64,000 nt of DNA, taken from assembly GCA_011525785.1 (NCBI GenBank), contig WYBT01000030.1, positions 124,001 to 188,000 on the forward strand. The letters run 5' to 3'. Below are positions 53,068-62,167 of this stretch, piece by piece (position 1 is the stretch's first letter; every line of letters begins with the position of its first letter). This DNA comes from Planctomycetaceae bacterium. Lineage in GTDB: Bacteria; Planctomycetota; UBA1135; GCA-002686595. A model generated the notes under the pieces. The model ran no database searches, was not told the origin of the DNA, and saw only the letters and a program-made list of their open reading frames with translations. The translations under genes were made by a program, and so were the position numbers.

Positions 53068-53552
53068 GAGCGGAGTTCCTGTGGGTTGGCGGCGGCGTTG
53101 CGCGGCAGTGCGAGCCGCTGCGGCGACTGAGCCTAGCCCGCAGCTCTCACCAGAACCTAGTGCGGCCGCGCCATCCCGCGCCGCGCTGCGCCGTCGCGCC
53201 GGGTTCGTTCCGGAGCGTCCTGCCAGGTCGCTCCCGCTGGCGAGCATGCCAAGGGATGCACGCCCACGGCCGCGTTGCGGCCTTACGCGGGAACCCTTGA
53301 GAGACCCCGACGCAACGCGTTGCACGGCGCCGAGCTTTCGCGGCCTCTCCGCGCCTCTGGTGAAAGCTCCGGGCTGGAGGCCGCGGCCGCGCACCTCCAC
53401 CTTCGCGGCGCGCACGGAGGGCTGGGGCCGGGCTTTGGTGACCGTTCGGGGAGACGCGGGTACTCTGGGGTGCAAACGAGCGCAGCCGTGTGAAGTCGCA
53501 CAGATCCGCGACGCCGGCGACCCGCGCGCCGTCCGTCGCCCCAGCTCACGCC
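53068..53552 (+). other. intergenic region between the peptidase and CAP-lipoprotein genes
   Basis: 485 bases between divergent genes. I see no ORF with good coding character, no RNA gene and no clear promoter pair; TTGGTG at 53435 with TACTCT at 53461 is too widely spaced to trust. The promoters of both neighbours should lie here. Confidence 0.35.
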
Positions 53553-56078
53553 ATGCTCGATCGGTGCCTTCGTTTCCTGCGGCCGGCCGCCTGGGCCGCC
53601 TCGTTTCCGTCAGCGATGTTCGCGGCGCTCGCGCTCCTGGGCGGGTGCAGTGGCGAGCGCGACACGCTCGACCGCGCGCGCGCCTCGATCGCGGCCGGCG
53701 ACTTCGACTTCGCCCAGCGGCAGTTGAGCGCGCTCGACTCCTCCCAGGCGCGCGAGCTGCTGGCCGAGATCGACAAGTTGCGCGCTCGCGAAGCGCGAAC
53801 GGTCGAGCAGATCGACGAGCTCTTCGCGCGCTCGGGCGAGCTCACCCAGAACCAGATCCGCGATCAGCTCAACACTTGGCGCGAGCGCGAACAGAACGCG
53901 CGTTCACGCCAGCGGCTGGAGGCGGCGCTCAGCGAGTTGACCGAGCGCTTCACCCAGGCCGCAGCGGCGCGCCGCGCGCGCGGGGACGCGCCCGTCGTGG
54001 CCAAGGCGAACGGCATCGACGAGAGCCTGGGCGCACGCATGCGCGCCGAAGTGCGCACTGCGCTGGCCGCCAAGGAATGGCAGCGCGCGGACGAGCTGCT
54101 GGTGATGCTGGCCGACCAGCCGGTCGAGCGCGTGGGCAACCTCTCGGAGCTGCGCGCGACGCTGCGCGAGGGGCAGCAGGCCGAGGCCGACCAACTGGTC
54201 GCGCAGGCGCACCAGATCGAGCGCGAGGTCTCGGCGCGCGAGGCGCACGCCTGGCTGGCCAAGCACTCCGAGCGCTTCCCGCCCTCCAAGTCGTTCGAGA
54301 AGCTCTCGGGGCTGCTGGCGGACCTCGACGAGCGCGCGCGCAGCTACGTGGCGCCCGACGAGACGCCCTTCACGCCCTTCGAGCTCGCGGACGACGCCGA
54401 CGCCGAACTGGCGCGGGCCCCGAGCGCCGCCGAGGGGCCCTGGGAGGCCGCGCCCGAGCCGCCCGAGCTCGATGCGCAGGCGCTGATCGACCTCGCCCGC
54501 ACGCGCGCCGAGGCGGGCGAACTGGCCTATGCGCGGCGCTGTCTGTTGGCGGCCAGCGGCAAGTTGTTCGCCGGCGATCTGCGCGACGACTGCGTCGAGT
54601 TCGCCCAGGACCTGCGCGCGCGGCTGACACTGCGCCGCGAGCTGCTCGAAGCGTGGCCGGTGCACGGCGCGAAGCTCGCGAAGTGGGGCGTCAAGGCCAT
54701 CGAAGTGACCGGCTGGAACGTCGACGGTCAGCAGCTGGGCTGGAACGCGCTCGGCTTCGAGCGCCTGCAGCGCGTGGTGGTCAACGTCGACTCGATTTCG
54801 GCGCTGGCGCGCCGCGGCGCGATCGCCGAGGCGCTCGCCATGGGCGGCGCAGACCGCGACGCCGCGGCCGAGGAGCTGGCGCGCATGGTCGAGCGCGGCG
54901 CGATCGAGTCGGCGATCGCGGCGAGCATGGTCTCGCGCTCGCGCGGCGGGCTTGGCGCGACCCAGCGCTTCCTGCTCGCGCAGGGCAAGTGGTCGAGCGT
55001 CGAGGCGGCGGCCGCGGACGAGGCGGCGGCGGTCGACGCGGACCTCGAGCGTCGCTTCCTGCGAGCCGATGCGCTCGAGCGCGCGCGCGCCTTCGAAGCG
55101 CTGGCCTCGGGCGCGTCACCCGACACGGTTCGCTCGGCGCTGTCGGCGCGCGCGGTGGCCGCGGTGACGCGTGTCGCCAAGCATCGCGCGCTCGAGCAAC
55201 TGCGCGCCGTGGCGAGCCTGCGCGAAGAACTCGACGCCGCGCGCCGCCGGGCGCTCGAGCTGATCTTCGACGAGAAGGTCTACTTCTACCCGTACAACCC
55301 GCCGGAGCCGCCGAACACCGCCGCGGACTACGCGCGCGCCCAGCGCGACGTCAACGAGGCCGTGGGCGCGCTGCGCGCCGTGTGGGAGCGTTCGCGCGCG
55401 GTCAAGCTGCCCAAGGACTTCGTCGCCGCGCTCGACGAGCTCGAGTGGTGCCGCGCGACCTTCGAGTCGGTGCGCGCACCGTTCGTGCTGCCCGAGAGCG
55501 TCCCCGACTGGGTGCTGGCGCTGCCGCAAGGCGCGGAGAGCGTCGATCTCACGCAGTTCGCCTGGACGGTGGAGGAGCGGCGCGAACTCGATCGGTCGCG
55601 CGCGGTCGAGGCGCGCAACGAACGGCTGTGGGCTCAACTCGAGCGCGAGAAGGCCTCCAACTCGACGCCCAGCACGCCCGACCTGGCCGAGCGCGAGCAG
55701 GTGCGGATCACCAATCGCTACCGGCAACTGTTCGGGCGACGCAGCGTGGCGTGGAACCCGCAGATCCAGGTCGCGGCGCAGATGCACAGCGACTACATGG
55801 CGAACACCGGCGACTTCGGGCACTTCGAGAAGGACCCCGAGCGCCGCACGCCCAGTGATCGCGCGCGCTTGGCAGGGTACAACAGCGGCGTGAGCGAGAA
55901 CTGCGCCATGATCGGCGGCGACCCCAAGGCGGCGCACGACGGCTGGTCGCAGTCCAGCGGTCACCACCGCAACCTGCTGATGGCCTCGCACCGCGAGATG
56001 GCCAGCGGCCTCGCTTCGAACTACTGGACGCAGAATTTCGGCGCCGATCGCGCCTTCGAGAAGGAACTCGAGCACTAG
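53553..56078 (+). CDS. large lipoprotein with C-terminal CAP (SCP/PR1) domain
   Basis: An 841-residue lipoprotein. The ATG at 53553 gives a signal ending LALLGGC, the likely lipidation site near residue 35. Residues about 40-700 are mainly helical and charged, probably coiled-coil or repeat-like, without a named domain. Residues about 713-830 form a CAP domain: QVRITNRYRQLFG, MHSDYM (His745), VSENC (Glu782) and SGHHRNLLM (His804 region), the usual cavity His/Glu set. CAP proteins have varied roles and often act extracellularly. An in-frame GTG start at 53490 is possible. It is 17 bases from the FHA-like gene and probably shares its transcript. Confidence 0.78.
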   Translation: MLDRCLRFLRPAAWAASFPSAMFAALALLGGCSGERDTLDRARASIAAGDFDFAQRQLSALDSSQARELLAEIDKLRAREARTVEQIDELFARSGELTQNQIRDQLNTWREREQNARSRQRLEAALSELTERFTQAAAARRARGDAPVVAKANGIDESLGARMRAEVRTALAAKEWQRADELLVMLADQPVERVGNLSELRATLREGQQAEADQLVAQAHQIEREVSAREAHAWLAKHSERFPPSKSFEKLSGLLADLDERARSYVAPDETPFTPFELADDADAELARAPSAAEGPWEAAPEPPELDAQALIDLARTRAEAGELAYARRCLLAASGKLFAGDLRDDCVEFAQDLRARLTLRRELLEAWPVHGAKLAKWGVKAIEVTGWNVDGQQLGWNALGFERLQRVVVNVDSISALARRGAIAEALAMGGADRDAAAEELARMVERGAIESAIAASMVSRSRGGLGATQRFLLAQGKWSSVEAAAADEAAAVDADLERRFLRADALERARAFEALASGASPDTVRSALSARAVAAVTRVAKHRALEQLRAVASLREELDAARRRALELIFDEKVYFYPYNPPEPPNTAADYARAQRDVNEAVGALRAVWERSRAVKLPKDFVAALDELEWCRATFESVRAPFVLPESVPDWVLALPQGAESVDLTQFAWTVEERRELDRSRAVEARNERLWAQLEREKASNSTPSTPDLAEREQVRITNRYRQLFGRRSVAWNPQIQVAAQMHSDYMANTGDFGHFEKDPERRTPSDRARLAGYNSGVSENCAMIGGDPKAAHDGWSQSSGHHRNLLMASHREMASGLASNYWTQNFGADRAFEKELEH

Positions 56079-56095
56079 CTGGGAAGCCCGCCGCC

Positions 56096-57388
56096 ATGAC
56101 GAAGTTGATTCTCGAAGAGGGCGGCAAGCGCCGCGCGTTCAAGGTCGGCGACGGCGTGATCAGCATCGGCAGCGGGCCGCAGGCCGCGCTCAAGCTGAGC
56201 GGCGCGGGCGTGGCCGAGTTGCACGCCGAACTCGTGATCCAGGGCGGGCGCGTGACGATCAAGCCCAAGCCCGGCGTGCTTCCGCCCAAGCTGGCCGGTC
56301 GCTCGCTGACCAACGACGCCATCGTGCAGCCGGGCGTGGCGATCAAGATCGGCGAGGCGACGCTCACCGTGGAGCCGCCTGCGCTCCCTCAGGCGGCCGC
56401 AACGGTCAAGACCAAGACGGTCGAGAAGCAGGAGTGGCAGCGCTCGAACCGCGAGCTCTACAAATCGAACGGCATCAAGCCCGCGCACATGCTGATCCTG
56501 CTCGTGCCGCTGGGCATCGTGGCCTTCTTCCTGTTCAAGAAGGGCGCGGAGCAGGCGCCGCCGGCCAGCCTCACGGCGCAGACGCAGTACTTCCACGCGC
56601 TCGACATGTACAAGTCGGGCATGCTGGCCGCGGCGGTGGCGGACCTCGACAAGATCCCCAAGGACGCCGACCTGCCGACGGAGCTGGCGAGCAACATCGC
56701 GAACCTGCGCGCGCAGATCGAGCAGGCCAAGGTGATCGCCGACGAAGCGGTCGAGAACGAGGCCGGGACGAAGTACCTCGACACGCAGCTCAAGAACTTC
56801 GAGCAGACGCGCCTGCAGGGCAAGATCGACCGGCCCGCCGCGCGCGTGTTCATGAAGCGCATCGCCGAGTTCGAGCGCCGCTGGCCCAAGCACCCGCAGC
56901 TGGAGTGGGTGCAGCGCATGAAGGCCAGCTACTCGGTGATGGTCGACATGACCAAGCCGCCGACCTACGCCGACATCGCCTTCGAGGTCGAGACGCTCAC
57001 CTGGGCCAACCCGCGCGACTACCGCCAGGCCTTTGCGCTGCTCCAGCGCTTCGCCGACAGCGCCGAGCCCGACGAGCGCGCCAAGGCGCTCGCGCTGATC
57101 GACCAGAAGATGAAGGAGCGCAAGGAGTGGTACGAGGACCGCACCCAGCAGGCCAAGTTCGAGTACGAGCGCAACCAGGTCGGCAAGGCGGTCAACTGGC
57201 TGTTGATGCTCGCGACCTACAGCGGCGACCAGGAGATGGAGAACACCGCAGCACAGCGCCTGCTCGACATCCCGCGCCTCGACGAGCACCTGCGTGGCTA
57301 CCGCAGCTCGCGCCCGGACTGGTGGCCCCAGATCAGCGCGAATCCCGTGATCGCGCAGTGGATCAAGGAACATCCGCTCGACGGCTGA
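56096..57388 (+). CDS. FHA-like membrane protein
   Basis: A 430-residue protein. Residues 1-93 have an FHA-like beta pattern (ISIGSGPQAALKLSGAGVAELHAEL, LTNDAIVQPG), although the phosphothreonine-binding Ser is not obvious. A membrane helix lies at about 130-147 (AHMLILLVPLGIVAFFLF). The remaining 280 residues are helical, Lys/Glu-rich and TPR-like (WPKHPQLEWVQRM, YRQAFALLQRFADSAEP). FHA domains read phosphorylated Ser/Thr kinase targets on the cytoplasmic side. It follows the CAP lipoprotein gene. Confidence 0.72.
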   Translation: MTKLILEEGGKRRAFKVGDGVISIGSGPQAALKLSGAGVAELHAELVIQGGRVTIKPKPGVLPPKLAGRSLTNDAIVQPGVAIKIGEATLTVEPPALPQAAATVKTKTVEKQEWQRSNRELYKSNGIKPAHMLILLVPLGIVAFFLFKKGAEQAPPASLTAQTQYFHALDMYKSGMLAAAVADLDKIPKDADLPTELASNIANLRAQIEQAKVIADEAVENEAGTKYLDTQLKNFEQTRLQGKIDRPAARVFMKRIAEFERRWPKHPQLEWVQRMKASYSVMVDMTKPPTYADIAFEVETLTWANPRDYRQAFALLQRFADSAEPDERAKALALIDQKMKERKEWYEDRTQQAKFEYERNQVGKAVNWLLMLATYSGDQEMENTAAQRLLDIPRLDEHLRGYRSSRPDWWPQISANPVIAQWIKEHPLDG

Positions 57389-57408
57389 GCGGCGCGACCG
57401 AGCAGGAC

Positions 57409-58332
57409 TCAAGTCGGCGGCGTCGCCGCGCCGCGCCAGCGCGCGTGGTACCAGGCCCACTGCGCGGGCTGCTCTCGGATCCATCGTTCGAACTCCGCGT
57501 TCATGCGCGTCAGCAGGTCGGCCGTCGCCTCGCGCCGCTCCAGCGTGCGATCGAGCTGGAGTTCGGGCCCTACGCTGACGCGGTAGCGCTCGCCGACGCG
57601 CACGCAGCGCGCGAGCGTGAGCGGCAGACCGCTGGCGCGCGCCAGCGCCGCGGGCGCCGTCATGGTGGGGGCCGGGCGAGCGAAGAACGGGACCTCGACG
57701 TTGTCGAGCCGGCGCGCGTGCAGGTCGCACACGACCCCGAGCACGCCTCCCGAGCGCAACACGCGCAGCGCTTCACGAGGCGGAGCGTCCTGGGAGAGGC
57801 TCTTCACTCCCAACGCCGCGCGCATCTGCGCGATGAATTCGGCGCTCGAGTCGTTGCGCTTGCGCAGACCGATCACTGCGCCGTCGAAGCCGCGTCTGCG
57901 CAGGCTGGCTGCGAGCAGCTCCCAATTGCCCAGGTGCGCGGTGGCGATGAGCACGCCGCGCCCGGCGCCCGCGCGCGCGCGCAGCACCTCCAGACTCGAA
58001 TCGAACTCGACGTTCTCGTCGATCCACTCCTCGACGCGCCGTCGACAGTGTTCCGACTCCGCGGCGCGCGCCATCCACAGCCACTCGCGCACTAAACGCG
58101 CCGTGTGAGCCGCCGCACCGCGCGCGATCTCGATGCGCTCGCCCTCGCTCAGCTCCGACCCGAACGCCGTCGCGAGGTTGTCGCACATCACGCGTTCCCA
58201 GCGCGTCGCGCGCAGAGCGAAGACCATCGACGACAACGCGCCGCGCAGCAGCGGGTCCAGCGGGCCGCCGGCGCAGCGACTGGCCTGGCGCAGCACGGCG
58301 GCTCGCACGCGGCGGCGCAGCGGCTCAGGCAT
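57409..58332 (-). CDS. lpxL: lipid A acyltransferase, LpxL/HtrB-like
   Basis: A 307-residue member of the LpxL/HtrB/MsbB lysophospholipid acyltransferase family. The catalytic HxxxxE is AHLGNWE with His133 and Glu138, followed by the typical downstream GLRKRNDSSAEFI and FFARPAPTMTAP stretches. These enzymes add a secondary acyl chain to lipid A at the inner membrane. The start ATG 58332 overlaps the end of the LPS-kinase gene by eight bases. Which acyl position it modifies is not determined. Confidence 0.88.
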   Translation of the reverse strand: MPEPLRRRVRAAVLRQASRCAGGPLDPLLRGALSSMVFALRATRWERVMCDNLATAFGSELSEGERIEIARGAAAHTARLVREWLWMARAAESEHCRRRVEEWIDENVEFDSSLEVLRARAGAGRGVLIATAHLGNWELLAASLRRRGFDGAVIGLRKRNDSSAEFIAQMRAALGVKSLSQDAPPREALRVLRSGGVLGVVCDLHARRLDNVEVPFFARPAPTMTAPAALARASGLPLTLARCVRVGERYRVSVGPELQLDRTLERREATADLLTRMNAEFERWIREQPAQWAWYHARWRGAATPPT

Positions 58333-59653
58333 GGCTCAGGCGCGCGCGGAGTTCGGCTCTGGCGCGCGCGCCGAGCGCGGCGCCGGCGACGATGCCCGCG
58401 GCGTAGGCGGCGCGCTCGGTGCGCGAGAGTTCGTCGAGCGACAGGCGCGCCAGCGCGAGCGTGCGCACGAGGTCGATGCCATCGCCCGCCTGCGGGTCGG
58501 CCTCGAGGCTGGCCACTGCGGCCAGGCGCAGGTCTCCGCGCGCACTGCGCCACAGCACGGGCCAGCGCCCCGCGACCACGCGCAGTCCGCGATCGGCGAG
58601 TTGCGCGCAGAGTCGCCCCAGCGAGTGCAGCGCCCGCGCGCCGCGCACGTCGGCCGGCGCGCGACAGGCTCGGCCCGGCTCGGCCGCCTCGAGCCACAAC
58701 CACACGCGCGGCCGCTGCGAGAACGCGCGCGGCCGCAGCGCGGGCAGGCCGTGCTCCGCGAGCCGTGCGGCGGCGCACCACAGCTCGCGCGCCTCGCGCG
58801 GCTGGAGTCCTTCGAGCACGAGCGCGCCCGGATCGCTGGCCAGCGAACTGGCGGGCGCCAGCGCGTCGAACTCTGCGGGCTCGCGCGCGTCGGCGCGCTC
58901 GAAGCCGCGCCAGTTGCGTTCGACGGCGCGGCACGACGAACTCGCCCGCAGCCAGCGCGCGCGGCGGCGTTCGACGTGCGCGCGTCGGACTTCGCGCGCC
59001 CGGCGTTCGAGCGCGAGCGCCAGCTCGCCCGTGGACGCGCCCGCGCGCTCCGTCGCACCGCGCGCGAGCTCGGGCGGCGCGCTGCGCAGCCAGCCGCACA
59101 GAAAGCGCGCGCGCCAGCGCGGCGAGGTGCTCTCGCGCACGCCCGCGGCGAGCGAGGCGAGATCGCGCCAGGCGGTCGCCGGGCGCACGCGTCGCACGCG
59201 CCGCGCCTTGTGGAAGTCGATCGCCCACACCGCGCCGGCGCCGTCGATCAGCACGTTGCCCGGGTGCAGGTCGGGGTGGTCGACGCCGGCCGCGTGCAGC
59301 GCCGCGAGCAGTTCCGCAAGGCGTCGCGCGAGCACCTCGGGCGCGCAGGGCCAGGCGCGCTCGCCGCTCAAGAAGGCGCTCAGCGGGCAGGCCTCTTCGA
59401 TCGACTGCATGCGCACCTCCCAGCCGCCGTCGACGCGCTCGAGCGCCAGCGCGCGCGGCGTGGGCAGTCCGCGTTCGGACAGCTCGCGCAACAGCCGGTA
59501 CTCGCGCGCAGCGCGGGCGCGATCGAGCGTCGAAGCGGCCAGGCCGCGGCTGGCGAAGCGCTTGACCACCGTGCGCGCGCCGTGCGCATCGATCTCCAGC
59601 CGCACGCTGCGGTGCAGGCTGTCCTTGAGAACACGTCGCTCGGGCGCGGGCAC
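58325..59653 (-). CDS. lipopolysaccharide core kinase (Kdo/WaaP-like), with a second degenerate half
   Basis: A 442-residue protein. The N-terminal half is a small-kinase fold with Lys31 (VVKRF), HPDLHPGNVLID (Asp128, Asn133) and AIDFHKA (Asp146), the motif set of KdkA/WaaP-type LPS kinases. The second half, from about residue 230, looks like a degenerate repeat: LHSLGRLCAQLADRGLRVV then a GRWPVLWRSARGDLRL segment in the place of the catalytic loop, without the Asp and Asn. It is GTG-initiated at 59653. It would phosphorylate Kdo or a heptose of the LPS core. It is coupled to lpxL by an eight-base overlap. Confidence 0.75.
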   Translation of the reverse strand: MPAPERRVLKDSLHRSVRLEIDAHGARTVVKRFASRGLAASTLDRARAAREYRLLRELSERGLPTPRALALERVDGGWEVRMQSIEEACPLSAFLSGERAWPCAPEVLARRLAELLAALHAAGVDHPDLHPGNVLIDGAGAVWAIDFHKARRVRRVRPATAWRDLASLAAGVRESTSPRWRARFLCGWLRSAPPELARGATERAGASTGELALALERRAREVRRAHVERRRARWLRASSSCRAVERNWRGFERADAREPAEFDALAPASSLASDPGALVLEGLQPREARELWCAAARLAEHGLPALRPRAFSQRPRVWLWLEAAEPGRACRAPADVRGARALHSLGRLCAQLADRGLRVVAGRWPVLWRSARGDLRLAAVASLEADPQAGDGIDLVRTLALARLSLDELSRTERAAYAAGIVAGAALGARARAELRARLSHA

Positions 59654-59780
59654 GCGAGCATGGTAGTGAGCGGCGCAGCAGGCCTGCGAGAACGCACGCG
59701 CCTCGCGCGCGAGGCGTGCGGCGCTCGGCGCCGGACGCGCTGGTCGAAGCGCTCCACGCGCAGCGCTACGATGCGCCGCG

Positions 59781-60914
59781 GTGACGCTCGACCGCTATCT
59801 GCTGCGCCAGCTCTGCCTGGGCATGGCGTTCGCGGTCGCGGCCATGGCCTTCATCGCCATCCCCGGCATCCTGGTCCAGGCCTTCCACAAGCTCGCCGGC
59901 GTGGGCATGGCCTCGATCCTGGGCTTCTTGCCGCTGGTCCTGATCGACCTCGTGCCGTACTTGCTGCCGATCGGCTTCCTGCTGGCGGTGGTGGCGACCT
60001 TCGGCCGCATGGCGGCGGACAACGAGTGGACGGCGATCTTGATGGCGGGCATCCACCCGCTGCGCGTGCTCGCTCCGGCCGCGCTGTTCGCGCTGGCGCT
60101 CTCGGGCGTGCTGTACGTGCTAGCCGCCGAGGTCTCGCCCAAGACCAAGTTCCGCCAGCGCGACTACACCAAGGGCTCTGTCGTGCGCCTCCTGCGCTCG
60201 CTCAGCCCCGGCCGCACCGGGCTCAAGTTCGGCGACTTCTACATGAAGTCGCGCGCGCGCGATCCGCTCGATCGGAACCGCTTCGAGCAGGTCTTCATCC
60301 ACGTGCCCAAGCGCGGCGACGAGCCGGCGCAGTTGATCTACGCCGCGGCGGCGCAGTTCCGCGTCGAGGGCTCTGCGATGGAGATCGAGCTCACCTGGCC
60401 GCGCTGGATCGGGCAGGGCGTCGACGCGCGCGGCGCGCGGGCGCGGATCGTGCTCGACCTCGACCAGTTGTTCGAGGTCGACGCGGCGCGCGGGAGCGAG
60501 TGGCGCTACCAGTCCAGTCGCGAGTTGCGCGCGCGCCTCGCGCGCAGCGAGGCCTTGCTGGCGAGCGAGGGACTGGCCGCACTCGAGACCAAGACCCAGG
60601 CCGAGGGCTACGTGCGACCGGGCGACATGAACAAGGTGCGTTTCGAGCTCCACGCGCGCGTCGCGTTGGCGGCGGTGTGCCCGATGTTCCTGCTGCTGGG
60701 CGTGTCGACCGGGCTGTTCCTGCGGCGCGGATCGCAGCTCTTCGCCTTCGCCGCGGCGGTGCTGTACGCGCTGGCCTACTACCTGCTCTCCATGCGCCTG
60801 GGCAAGGGCCTGGTCAACTCCCAGGCGGCGCCGCAGTGGCTCGCAGCCTGGGGCGCGACCATCGGCGGCTCGCTCTTGGGCGCGTTCATGTGCTGGCGGG
60901 CGCTGCGCCGCTGA
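59781..60914 (+). CDS. lptF: LptF/LptG-family permease (first of the pair)
   Basis: A 377-residue YjgP/YjgQ-family protein. It has three N-terminal and three C-terminal membrane helices around a large periplasmic beta-jellyroll (about residues 110-265). ADNEWTAILMAGIHPLRVL is the coupling-helix region that contacts the LptB ATPase. It starts at GTG 59781. With its partner it forms the membrane part of the LPS export ABC transporter. Which is F and which is G is assigned here only by order. No LptB gene is in the window. Confidence 0.88.
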   Translation: MTLDRYLLRQLCLGMAFAVAAMAFIAIPGILVQAFHKLAGVGMASILGFLPLVLIDLVPYLLPIGFLLAVVATFGRMAADNEWTAILMAGIHPLRVLAPAALFALALSGVLYVLAAEVSPKTKFRQRDYTKGSVVRLLRSLSPGRTGLKFGDFYMKSRARDPLDRNRFEQVFIHVPKRGDEPAQLIYAAAAQFRVEGSAMEIELTWPRWIGQGVDARGARARIVLDLDQLFEVDAARGSEWRYQSSRELRARLARSEALLASEGLAALETKTQAEGYVRPGDMNKVRFELHARVALAAVCPMFLLLGVSTGLFLRRGSQLFAFAAAVLYALAYYLLSMRLGKGLVNSQAAPQWLAAWGATIGGSLLGAFMCWRALRR

Positions 60915-60930
60915 GAGGAGCACCGCAGCC

Positions 60931-62034
60931 ATGCGCATCGCCGGACTGCAACTGGGCGGGAAGATCGACAGCTACGTGTTCACGCTGTTCGTCGGCGCCT
61001 ACGCGACGAGCCTGCTCCTGGTGGTGGGGCTGGCGGTCATCATCGACGTCGCCTCGAACCTCGACTACTTCGCGCCTTGGGCCGACGGAACCTCGGCGCC
61101 GACGCGCTGGATCGCGCGCTACTACGCGCTCAACACGCCCTTTTTGTTCCTGCAGGTCGCGCCGTTCGTGACCGTCAGCGCAGCGCTGTTCACGGTCGTC
61201 AAACTGCTGCGCCACAACGAACTCGTCGCCTGCCTGAACGCGGGCGTGAGCGCGCGCCGCGTCACCGCTCCGCTGTTCTTGGGCGGAGCGCTGGCGGCGC
61301 TGGGCATGATCGCGCTGCGCGAGAGCGCCACCGAGCGGCTGGGTCCCGAACGCGACCGGTTGCGCCACCTGCTCGACACGCACAGCCCGGGCTGGCGCCT
61401 GGACGACGTGTGGTTGAGCGACCTCGCCGGCAACGTGATCGGCGCCGATCGCTTCCATCCCGACCTGGGCGAGGTGGAGGGCCTGGAGGCCTCGGGCTGG
61501 CGCGGGCCGACGCTGGTGTCGGTCTCGGCGCGGCGCGCGCGCTGGGTCGAAGAGGCGGGCCGGCGCGGCTGGGCGCTCGAGGGCGGACTGCTGCGCGAGG
61601 AGACCGGCGACTCGAGCCGCCGTTCGAGCGTCGAGTGGTTCGACGCGTTCGACTTCTCGCCGCGCGAGCTGTTGCTGGCAGCCAAGGGCGAGGACCGCGC
61701 GCTCGAGCTGTCGCTGGCCGAGCTCGAGCAACTCGCCGCGCGCGACCCCGACAACCTGCAGTACCAGACCCTGTTCCACTACCACGTGACCTTCCCGCTG
61801 GCCAACCTGGTGCTGCTGCTCATCACGCTGCCGTTCCTGTTCGGCAAGGAGCGCGGCAAGAGCGTCGAGGGCCTGGCGCGGGCTGCGCTGATGTGCGTCC
61901 TGTACTTCGCGGCGGACTTCATCGCGCGCTCGCTGGGCATGGAGGGCTCGCTCTCGCCGCTGTGGGCGAGTTGGGTGGTCGTGCTGGTCTTCGGGAGCCT
62001 GGGGGCCGTGCTGTTCGAGTCGATCTCGACCTGA
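60931..62034 (+). CDS. lptG: LptF/LptG-family permease (second of the pair)
   Basis: A 367-residue YjgP/YjgQ-family permease with the same six-helix, central jellyroll layout. The coupling-helix region is KLLRHNELVACLNAGVSARRV. GAGAGGAG-like spacing: GAGAGGAG at 60913-60920 lies about ten bases before the ATG at 60931, a good ribosome-binding site, though it overlaps the upstream stop. It pairs with the upstream protein to carry LPS out of the inner membrane. The start is clear. Confidence 0.88.
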   Translation: MRIAGLQLGGKIDSYVFTLFVGAYATSLLLVVGLAVIIDVASNLDYFAPWADGTSAPTRWIARYYALNTPFLFLQVAPFVTVSAALFTVVKLLRHNELVACLNAGVSARRVTAPLFLGGALAALGMIALRESATERLGPERDRLRHLLDTHSPGWRLDDVWLSDLAGNVIGADRFHPDLGEVEGLEASGWRGPTLVSVSARRARWVEEAGRRGWALEGGLLREETGDSSRRSSVEWFDAFDFSPRELLLAAKGEDRALELSLAELEQLAARDPDNLQYQTLFHYHVTFPLANLVLLLITLPFLFGKERGKSVEGLARAALMCVLYFAADFIARSLGMEGSLSPLWASWVVVLVFGSLGAVLFESIST

Positions 62035-62167
62035 GCGCTGCGCCGGGGAAGAACCTCGGCCGAGCGGCGTCTGCTCTGCCCTCGGCTTAAACGCGCCGCC
62101 GCCGCTCCGTAGAGTGCTCTACCGTTTCGCCGCCGTCGGCCCTCGCTGGAACCCATCCGTCGCCCGC

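Noticed and set aside
58133..61171. Long plus-strand open frame over the LpxL/LPS-kinase/LptF region
   Set aside because: It is antisense or out of frame to genes with strong family motifs and its own translation is Arg/Ala-rich without any domain, an expected effect of very high GC.
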